Shown: positions 1 to 5,125 of the stretch, in pieces
Layout: each line of letters starts with the position of its first letter
How positions within the stretch are numbered: position 1 is the first letter of the stretch
Assembly (NCBI GenBank): GCA_910579545.1
Contig: CAJTVI010000042.1
Span: forward strand, 1-10,048
Length of the DNA: 10,048 bases
Reading direction: 5' to 3'
From: an uncultured Oscillospiraceae bacterium
GTDB lineage: Bacteria; Bacillota; Clostridia; Oscillospirales; Ruminococcaceae
Notes under the pieces: generated by a model
Database searches by the model: none
Seen by the model: the letters and a program-made list of their open reading frames with translations, nothing else
Told to the model about the DNA's origin: nothing
Position numbers and translations under genes: made by a program

Positions 1-176
1 TTGGGCTGTTTTTGCCCCATTGCCTCGTTCTGCGCCCCTTTTTGCTGCTTGAGCCTTTGTGTTCTTTGACAGACTGAAAGGGCGAAGAGGCTATGCCTCT
101 TCGCCCTTGCTGTTTGCGTTCTTTCTTGCCCTCCGCTGCCCCGGCCCTGCTGTTTGGCCAGGGCGTTTTTCCGTGT
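1..176. other. Region downstream of operon, no gene seen
   Basis: This stretch follows the last gene of the operon. Apart from the hairpin at 78-108, it holds a weaker 6-bp stem (144-149 with 159-164) followed by GTTTTT on the plus strand. That could terminate transcription arriving from the left, outside the window. The first 60 bases are T-rich on the plus strand. I could not support a coding sequence in any frame: the short open stretches match no family I recognise and lack a convincing ribosome binding site. Confidence 0.5.
78..108 (-). terminator. Candidate operon terminator hairpin
   Basis: A perfect 14-bp inverted repeat (78-91 pairing with 95-108) surrounds a 3-nt loop and lies about 70 bp past the stop codon of the WYL gene. 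Read on the minus strand, the stem is preceded by an A-rich stretch and followed by only a short T run (CCCTTTCAGTCTG), so the U-tract is weak. On the plus strand it is followed by a loose T-rich stretch. The position at the end of the operon and the stem strength favour a terminator, possibly working in both directions. Confidence 0.55.
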
Positions 177-1169
177 TTACCCCTCATCCCCGTGCTGCGC
201 GGCCAGCCGGGCGGCCAGCTCGGCCAGCTGGCGGCGCACATCGGCCGGCTCCACCACCTCGACCCCGCCGGCAAAGCCGGCCACCCAGCCCAAAAACTGG
301 GGGCTTACCGCGGCCGGCACGGTCAGGTCAAAGCGGCCGTCCTCTCCCGGCAGCAGGGTCACGCCGGCGCCAAACCGGTCCAGCATGGGGCCCACCAGCT
401 CGTTTTTGCAGCGCAGCCGCACCGGCTGCTCCCGGCCGCCGAACATGCCAAAGGTGCGGCGGGCGTAGGCGGCCATGTCAAAGCCCTCAAACAGTTCCCG
501 GCCGGCGCGGTTTGCCTCGCAGGGCTCGATGCCGCTCATCTTGTCCACCCGGTAATGGCGGATGCCGCGGCCCTCCTCGTAGGCGATGAGGTAGTAGTTG
601 TCGTTGTCCCAGGCAAGGGACCAGGGGCTTACCTGGTACCGCGCGCCGCCCCGCCGGGGCTGCTTTTGCTTTTGAAGGGTCCATTCCAGGTATAAAAAGC
701 TCACCTGCCGGTTTTCGCTGATGGCGCTGTGCAGGGCGTCCACGTTGTAGTAGATGCTCTCGTTCATGGTTTTGACCCGGTTTGCCACAAACACCTGCCG
801 CTGCATCTGTTTGGCCTCGTGCTCGCTGGCAAAGCCCTCCAGCTTGCGGATCAGCTGCTCGGACTTGCGGCGGGTGATAAACCGGGAAGCCTGCACCGCG
901 TCCATCAAAAGCTTCAGTTCGGGCAGCTCAAAGGTGCGGCTGGCCAGCCAGTAGCCGCCGCACCGGCCCCGGGCCAGCTCGATGTCGTACCCTTCCTGCT
1001 GGAGGGCCAAAATATCGCTGTAGATGCTCTTGCGCTCGGCGGTGTAGCCCGCCTCCTCCAGCATCCGCAGCAGGGCGGGGGCGCCCAGCCGGTGGTCGGG
1101 GTCGGTTTTGCGGGCAAGGATCCTGAGCAGGGCCAGCGGCCTTGCTTTTTGTCCCTCGGTGCGGGGCAT
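177..1169 (-). CDS. WYL-domain helix-turn-helix transcriptional regulator
   Basis: This 330-residue protein is a DeoR-like, ligand-responsive DNA-binding regulator. Residues about 10-75 form a winged helix-turn-helix (ALLRMLEEAGYTAERKSIYS, ending in a wing with GRCGGYWL). Residues about 145-235 form a WYL domain, with YQVSPWSLAWDNDNYYLIAY followed by HYRVDKM. Residues about 248-322 match a WCX-type C-terminal extension. The length is normal for the family. The ATG at 1169 has AGGAGG 10 nt upstream, rather far. An ATG at 1176 sits closer to that site but is out of frame and opens only a short shadow frame. The gene begins 60 bp after tyrA on the same strand and is probably the last cistron of the aromatic operon. 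Family members sense small ligands or nucleic acids. Control of this operon, perhaps with an aromatic effector, is inference from position alone; the ligand is unknown. Confidence 0.93.
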   Translation of the reverse strand: MPRTEGQKARPLALLRILARKTDPDHRLGAPALLRMLEEAGYTAERKSIYSDILALQQEGYDIELARGRCGGYWLASRTFELPELKLLMDAVQASRFITRRKSEQLIRKLEGFASEHEAKQMQRQVFVANRVKTMNESIYYNVDALHSAISENRQVSFLYLEWTLQKQKQPRRGGARYQVSPWSLAWDNDNYYLIAYEEGRGIRHYRVDKMSGIEPCEANRAGRELFEGFDMAAYARRTFGMFGGREQPVRLRCKNELVGPMLDRFGAGVTLLPGEDGRFDLTVPAAVSPQFLGWVAGFAGGVEVVEPADVRRQLAELAARLAAQHGDEG

Positions 1170-1198
1170 AGGGCATCCCCCTCCTTGTTTTGATTGCC

Positions 1199-1219
1199 GG
1201 CGGGTATTTGGCTCCCGCC
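1199..1219. other. Small hairpin in the tyrA-WYL gap
   Basis: A 6-bp perfect stem (GGCGGG at 1199-1204 with CCCGCC at 1214-1219) and a 9-nt loop lie in the 60-bp gap between tyrA and the WYL gene. A T run (TTTTAT) follows on the plus strand only. In the direction of the operon the stem is followed by GGCAATCAAAAC, so it is not a good terminator there. It may modulate readthrough or mRNA stability, or act against antisense transcription. Confidence 0.35.
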
Positions 1220-1229
1220 TTTTATGCCG

Positions 1230-2105
1230 TTATTCCCCCGGCTGCCCCGGCTTTTTGTCAAAGGCGGCGCGGCGCTGGGTGGAGAGGGCAAACATCTCCT
1301 TGAGGGCCTCAGCGTCGCCGGCGGCCAGCCGCTCCTTGAGGGTCTGGAGGGTGGCTGTAAACTGGTCGATCTCGGCAATGAGGTTTTGCCGGTTCCACAA
1401 AAACAGTTCGGCCCACATGCCGCCGTTGATCCGGGCGATGCGGGTGAGGTCCCGGAAGGAATCGCCGGTGTACTCGGCAAGGTGGCCGTTGTCGGACGCG
1501 CACATCAGGCTGACCGCGATGGCGTGGGTAAGCTGGCTGACATAGCCGATCATCCGGTCGTGCTCGGCCGGGCTGAGAACGCAGACATGGGCAAAGCCGA
1601 GGGTCCCGGCCAGGGCCCGGGCAAACGCGATGCCGCGGGGGGTGTTTTGTTCGGTGGGGGTAATAAGGAAGTTGGCGGGGGAAAAATCCACCAGCTCGGC
1701 GTTCTGCGCGCCGCTGAGCTCCCGCCCGGCCATGGGATGGCTGCCGATGAACTCGACCCCCGGGGGCAGCAGCTCCTGCAGCGGCTCCACCAGCCCCTGC
1801 TTGACCCCGGCCAGGTCGGTGATGAGGCAGCCGGGCTTGCAGAACCGCCCCCACTGGCCGGCCCATTCCAGCATGGCGGAAGGGGTCTGGGCCAGGATGA
1901 TGTAATCGGCCGCCGAGACAAGGCCGGCATAGTCCCCGGTTTTGCCGGTTTGGATATAGCCCTTTTGCAGGGCGGTCTCCAAATTGGCCCGGCCGCGGTT
2001 GACCCCGTCCACATGCAGGCCGGCCCGGGTAAGGCCCAGCGCGTACCGCGCGCCCAGCAGGCCAAGGCCCGCCACCAAAAAGCGGTCGGTTTTTTGAAAG
2101 GTCAC
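1230..2105 (-). CDS. tyrA: Prephenate dehydrogenase, short form without ACT domain
   Basis: This enzyme oxidatively decarboxylates prephenate to 4-hydroxyphenylpyruvate, the committed step to tyrosine, in the cytosol. The 291-residue protein starts with a Rossmann fold (GLGLLG, 13-18). It carries the family motifs GSHPMAGREL (121-130, likely catalytic His123), QLTH (191-194) and TRIA (221-224, the prephenate-binding arginine position). The second strand ends in Asn-Arg (36-37) rather than an acidic residue, so NADP use is possible; this is inference. The protein stops after the helical dimerisation domain: the C-terminal ACT domain of longer relatives such as the Bacillus protein is missing, and so is a chorismate mutase domain. 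The start is GTG at 2105, overlapping the aroA stop as GTGA, with AAGGAG just upstream inside aroA, so translation is probably coupled. Arogenate dehydrogenase activity cannot be excluded from sequence. Confidence 0.94.
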   Translation of the reverse strand: MTFQKTDRFLVAGLGLLGARYALGLTRAGLHVDGVNRGRANLETALQKGYIQTGKTGDYAGLVSAADYIILAQTPSAMLEWAGQWGRFCKPGCLITDLAGVKQGLVEPLQELLPPGVEFIGSHPMAGRELSGAQNAELVDFSPANFLITPTEQNTPRGIAFARALAGTLGFAHVCVLSPAEHDRMIGYVSQLTHAIAVSLMCASDNGHLAEYTGDSFRDLTRIARINGGMWAELFLWNRQNLIAEIDQFTATLQTLKERLAAGDAEALKEMFALSTQRRAAFDKKPGQPGE

Positions 2106-3370
2106 TCCTTCAGCACCACCTTTGCGTTCAGGGCGTTCAGCACCTCAAAAAAGCCGGGCCAGCTTTTGCGCACCGCCTCGGCCCCGTGGATCTCGGCCCG
2201 CAGGCCGGCGGCCAGGGCCATCACGGCCAGCGACATGACCACACGGTGGTCGTTGTGGCCTTCCAGCGGGCTGGGCAATACCGGCCGGCCGCCCCGCAGC
2301 CGCACGGTGTCCTCGGTGGCAGATATCTTTACCCCAAATTTTTCCAGCTCCTTCTGCATGGCCTCGATCCGGTCGCTCTCCTTAAGGCGCAGCCTTCCGG
2401 CGTTATAAATGACCGTTTCGCCCTCGCAAAAGGCGCCCAGCACCATCAGCACCGGGCCGAGGTCGGGGCAGCAGGCAAGGTCGATATCAACGGCGTGCAG
2501 CGGGCTTTTTTCAAAATGCACCGCATCGCCCTCACGGCAAAAATTCGCGCCGCAGCGTTCCAAAATGGAAAGGATGGCGGCGTCGCCCTGCAGGGAATCC
2601 GGACGCAGGCCGGTGACCGTGACGCCGCCGCGCACCGCGCCCAGCACGGCCAAAAAGGCGGCCTGGCTGTAGTCGCCCTCCACGGTATAGTCCCGGTTGC
2701 GGTAGCGCTGGGGGGCGGGGATCTCCAAAAGGTCCGGCTCGTCGGGGCTGAAATGGGCCTCGACGCCAAAATCGGCCAGGGCGGCAAGGGTCATGTCCAC
2801 ATAGGGGCGGCTCTCAAAGGGGGGCAGGACCCGGATGGTGCTGGGGCGCTGCAGGAGCGGCAGGGCAAACAGCAGCCCGCTGATGAACTGGCTGGAGACC
2901 CCGCCGGGCAGCCGGTATTCGCCGGGCGAGAGCGCGCCCTTGAGCAGGATGCCCTGTTCGGCGTGGCAGAACAGCAGGCCCTGCTGCAAAAAGATGTCCT
3001 GATAGACGTTTTGGGGCCGGGCAAACAGACGGCCGCGGCCGGTAAACTGCACCTGCTGGCCGCAGAGGCTGAGCACCGGGATGAGGAACCGCAGGGTGCT
3101 GCCGCTCTCGCCGCAGTCTACCGGGCGCAGCAGGGTGGCAAAGCCGCCCCGGCCCAGCACCTCGGCCCAGTCCGGCCCGGTTTTGACCCGCGCGCCCATG
3201 GCGCTTACAGCGCCAAGGGTGGCACTGACGTCCTGGCTGAACTCCAGATGCTCGATGCGGGAAACGCCCCGCGCCAGCGCCGCCGCCAGCACCGCCCGGT
3301 GGGCCATGCTTTTGGAGGGGGGCGCCGCTGCCGTGCCCCCCACTTCGGATGGTTCGATGTATGCCGTCAT
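2102..3370 (-). CDS. aroA: 3-phosphoshikimate 1-carboxyvinyltransferase (EPSP synthase)
   Basis: This enzyme joins phosphoenolpyruvate to shikimate 3-phosphate, the sixth step of the shikimate pathway. The 422-residue protein shows PSKS with Lys20 and Arg25, GESGSTLRF (87-95), SSQFISGLL (159-167), EGDYSQAAF (231-239), the catalytic Asp303 in PDLGP, LRLKESDRI (327-335), GHNDHRVVMS (371-380) and KSWPGF (402-407). These match the two-domain EPSP synthase fold at normal length. Compared with E. coli, the loop around Gly96 has Ser for Thr97 and Phe for Pro101. The reading frame stays open upstream to 3616 through palindromic DNA, but homology begins only at the ATG at 3370 (MTAYIEPS), which has AAGGAG 6 nt upstream. 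It is separated from aroF by 277 bp, unlike all other junctions in the operon, and overlaps tyrA by four bases. Confidence 0.97.
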   Translation of the reverse strand: MTAYIEPSEVGGTAAAPPSKSMAHRAVLAAALARGVSRIEHLEFSQDVSATLGAVSAMGARVKTGPDWAEVLGRGGFATLLRPVDCGESGSTLRFLIPVLSLCGQQVQFTGRGRLFARPQNVYQDIFLQQGLLFCHAEQGILLKGALSPGEYRLPGGVSSQFISGLLFALPLLQRPSTIRVLPPFESRPYVDMTLAALADFGVEAHFSPDEPDLLEIPAPQRYRNRDYTVEGDYSQAAFLAVLGAVRGGVTVTGLRPDSLQGDAAILSILERCGANFCREGDAVHFEKSPLHAVDIDLACCPDLGPVLMVLGAFCEGETVIYNAGRLRLKESDRIEAMQKELEKFGVKISATEDTVRLRGGRPVLPSPLEGHNDHRVVMSLAVMALAAGLRAEIHGAEAVRKSWPGFFEVLNALNAKVVLKE

Positions 3371-3376
3371 GCGGTT

Positions 3377-3382
3377 CTCCTT
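3377..3382 (-). promoter_or_regulatory. Ribosome binding site deciding the aroA start
   Basis: AAGGAG lies 6 nt upstream of the ATG at 3370 on the minus strand, within an A-rich stretch. It supports that ATG over the longer open frame that begins at 3616 and would translate the palindromic gap. Confidence 0.85.
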
Positions 3383-3413
3383 TTTTATGCCAATCTCTAA
3401 TTGAATTGGCCAA

Positions 3414-3435
3414 TATGGGGGCCTTGGCCCCCATA
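3414..3435. repeat. Palindrome 1 (aroA-proximal)
   Basis: A 10-bp perfect stem (3414-3423 with 3426-3435) with TT at its centre, built on TATGGGGGCC. Its left arm is also the left end of the inverted repeat that bounds the intergenic element. No T run follows on either strand. Confidence 0.8.
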
Positions 3436-3570
3436 CCCCCCTTATGGGAAATGATTCTATTGGAGGAGGCATAGAGCGATATAACCCGCCTGAAACGCTC
3501 CAAATATCCCTGAAATATGCTTCATGCGATGGCTTGGTTTTTTTAACCAGCGCAAATGAGTAAACCATGG

Positions 3571-3594
3571 GCCGCACGGAAAGTTCCGTGCGGC
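3571..3594. repeat. Palindrome 2 (GCCGCACGGAA arms)
   Basis: An 11-bp perfect stem (GCCGCACGGAA at 3571-3581 with its complement at 3584-3594) with AG at the centre. On the minus strand it is followed by CCATGG and not by T, so it is unlikely to be an intrinsic terminator. Confidence 0.8.
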
Positions 3595-3604
3595 GGGATG
3601 GGGG

Positions 3605-3626
3605 TCTGGGGGACATGTCCCCCAGA
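3605..3626. repeat. Palindrome 3, 22-bp perfect dyad
   Basis: A gapless perfect palindrome of 22 bp with arms TCTGGGGGACA and its complement, centred between 3615 and 3616. It lies 21 bp past the aroF stop codon in the direction of transcription. No T run follows on the minus strand. It could be a repeat component, an RNA processing signal or a dyad bound by protein. Confidence 0.8.
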
Positions 3627-3647
3627 TTGGCCCCATATTGGCCTTAA

Positions 3648-4670
3648 TTACAGCCTGCGCCCCACCACCGCGGCCACGGCGCGGCACTTGTCGATGGTTT
3701 CGCGGAACTTGGCGGGCTTAAGGCTCTGTGCGCCGTCGCTGAAGGCGTGCTCGGGATCGGTGTGCACCTCGATGATCAGGCCGTCGGCCCCGGCGGCCAC
3801 CGCCGCAAGGCTCATGGCCTCCACATACCGGTAATTTCCGGTCGCGTGGCTGGGGTCGATCACGATGGGCAGATGGGTTTTTTCCTTGATGATCGGGATC
3901 ACCGATAGGTCGAGGGTGTTGCGGGTATACGGCTCAAAGGTGCGGATGCCCCGCTCGCAGAGGATCACCTGCTCGTTGCCGCCGGCCATGATATACTCGG
4001 CGCTCATGATCCATTCCTCGATCGTGTTTGCCAGCCCCCGCTTTAAGAGGATGGGCTTATCGATCCTGCCCAGCGCCTTGAGCAGCTGGAAATTCTGCAT
4101 GTTTCGCGCGCCCACCTGGATCAGGTCCACATACTCCACAAACTCCTCGATCCGGTCCTCGCTCATCAGCTCGCTCACGATCGGCAGCCCGGTGACCTCC
4201 CGCGCCTTGACCATGTCCAGCACCCCCTCGGTGCCCAGCCCCTGGAAGGCGTAAGGAGATGTGCGCGGCTTGTAGGCCCCGCCCCGCAGCATATCTCCGC
4301 CCGCGTCCTTGACCGCCTGCGCGATTTCCACCACCTGGCTCTCGCACTCGACGCTGCACGGCCCGCCGATCACCGCGATCTTTTCCCGGCCGCCGATCCT
4401 GACCTTGCCCCCCGCAACGGGGATGACGCTGTCCTCCTGATGGAACAGCCGGTTGGCCTTTTTGTAGGGCGCCGACACCCGGGTAACGCTCTCGACCCAG
4501 GGGTTCGCCGCGATCTGCTTTTCGTTGAGCTTGGTGGTATCGCCCACCAGGCCAAACACGTTGTAATCCTCGCCCCGGATCAGGGTAACCTGTAACCCCT
4601 GGGCCTCGAACCCATCGATGATGCGTTTGATTTCGTCCTGCGGCGTGCCGCGTTTGGTAGAGATGATCAT
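3648..4670 (-). CDS. aroF: 3-deoxy-7-phosphoheptulonate (DAHP) synthase, type I-beta with ferredoxin-like domain
   Basis: This enzyme condenses phosphoenolpyruvate with erythrose 4-phosphate, the entry step of the shikimate pathway. The 340-residue protein has an N-terminal ferredoxin-like domain (about 1-65), then a TIM barrel. The barrel carries GGPCSVE (102-108), AYKPRTSPYAFQG (132-144), GARNMQNF (187-194), LLKRG (208-212), DPSHATG (272-278) and EVH (301-303). Cys105, His275, Glu301 and Asp312 fall exactly three residues after the metal ligands I recall for the Thermotoga maritima enzyme (Cys102, His272, Glu298, Asp309). In that enzyme the N-terminal domain mediates feedback inhibition by tyrosine and phenylalanine, so similar control is likely here. 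There is no fused chorismate mutase. The ATG at 4670 overlaps the aroQ stop (ATGA), with only a weak AAGGGAAG upstream, so translation probably depends on coupling to aroQ. Confidence 0.97.
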   Translation of the reverse strand: MIISTKRGTPQDEIKRIIDGFEAQGLQVTLIRGEDYNVFGLVGDTTKLNEKQIAANPWVESVTRVSAPYKKANRLFHQEDSVIPVAGGKVRIGGREKIAVIGGPCSVECESQVVEIAQAVKDAGGDMLRGGAYKPRTSPYAFQGLGTEGVLDMVKAREVTGLPIVSELMSEDRIEEFVEYVDLIQVGARNMQNFQLLKALGRIDKPILLKRGLANTIEEWIMSAEYIMAGGNEQVILCERGIRTFEPYTRNTLDLSVIPIIKEKTHLPIVIDPSHATGNYRYVEAMSLAAVAAGADGLIIEVHTDPEHAFSDGAQSLKPAKFRETIDKCRAVAAVVGRRL

Positions 4671-5125
4671 TGCGCAATACTTCCCTTTCCCATCATTTCG
4701 ATCGTTTCCTTTAAAAATCGGGCGGCGCTTAAATACCCCTCGATGCCCTCCCCGATAAAATGCCCCTGGCAGGCCATGCCCGCATAGCTGATCTGCCGGA
4801 ACGGCTCCCGCTTGGTCACATCGCTGATATGCACCTCGGCGGCCGGCAGCGCCACCGCCTTGAGCGCGTCCAGGATGGCGATGCTGGTGTGGGTGTAGGC
4901 CCCCGGGTTGATCACGATGCCGTCGTACCGGCCCAGCGCGTCCTGGATGGCGTCCACCAGATCCCCCTCGTGGTTGGACTGGTAGAACTCCGCCTCCACC
5001 CCCATCTTTTTGCAGCCGGCGTATACGTACTGCACCATCCCCTCGTAATCCACCGTGCCGTAGATGCCCGGCTCCCGCACCCCCAGCATGTTAAGGTTTG
5101 GCCCGTTCAGGATCAATAGCTTCAT
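4667..5125 (-). CDS. aroQ: 3-dehydroquinate dehydratase, type II
   Basis: This enzyme dehydrates 3-dehydroquinate to 3-dehydroshikimate by the anti-elimination (type II) mechanism, usually as a dodecamer. The 152-residue protein has the normal family length and all signature motifs: LNGPNLNMLGVREPGIYG (6-23) with Arg17 and catalytic Tyr22, QSNHEGDLVDAIQ (49-61), INPGAYTHTS (72-81), EVHIS (97-101) with catalytic His99, and REPFR (106-110) ending in the substrate-binding Arg110. The ATG at 5125 has GGAGG 6 nt upstream and lies inside the last 11 codons of the aroE-aroK fusion. The stop overlaps the aroF start by four bases. No type I dehydroquinase is visible, so this is the third-step enzyme for the operon. 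Confidence 0.97.
   Translation of the reverse strand: MKLLILNGPNLNMLGVREPGIYGTVDYEGMVQYVYAGCKKMGVEAEFYQSNHEGDLVDAIQDALGRYDGIVINPGAYTHTSIAILDALKAVALPAAEVHISDVTKREPFRQISYAGMACQGHFIGEGIEGYLSAARFLKETIEMMGKGSIAQ

Larger units (their letters stand above)
3408..3643. repeat. Palindrome-rich intergenic element bounded by inverted repeats
   Basis: The gap between aroF and aroA is bounded by near-identical inverted repeats: GGCCAATATGGGGGCC at 3408-3423 and the complement of GGCCAATATGGGGCC at 3629-3643, differing by one G. Inside lie three strong palindromes (3414-3435, 3571-3594, 3605-3626) and an AT-richer core of about 120 bp. AATT-rich sequence flanks both ends, but I see no clean target-site duplication. 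There is no transposase and no coding potential beyond shadow frames. The arrangement resembles a miniature inverted-repeat element or an interspersed palindromic repeat. None of the hairpins has a T run in the direction of transcription, so they do not look like intrinsic terminators. They would give the operon mRNA a heavily folded segment just ahead of aroA. Confidence 0.6.

Noticed and set aside
144..170. Plus-strand terminator (6-bp stem followed by GTTTTT)
   Set aside because: The stem is short with a 9-nt loop, and no plus-strand gene is visible ahead of it. It is mentioned in the region entry but not called separately.
1194..3400. Two long plus-strand open frames of about 404 codons (1194-2408 and 2186-3400)
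   Set aside because: They lie antisense to tyrA and aroA, have low-complexity composition and match no family. Long antisense frames are expected in GC-rich coding DNA.
3371..3616. An 82-residue N-terminal extension of aroA
   Set aside because: The frame is open but crosses the palindromic element, has no family similarity, and a good ribosome binding site precedes the ATG at 3370.
3371..3647. Internal promoter for aroA
   Set aside because: Candidates such as TATATC lack a well-spaced -35 box; a weak match before the aroA ribosome binding site would start transcription inside that site.
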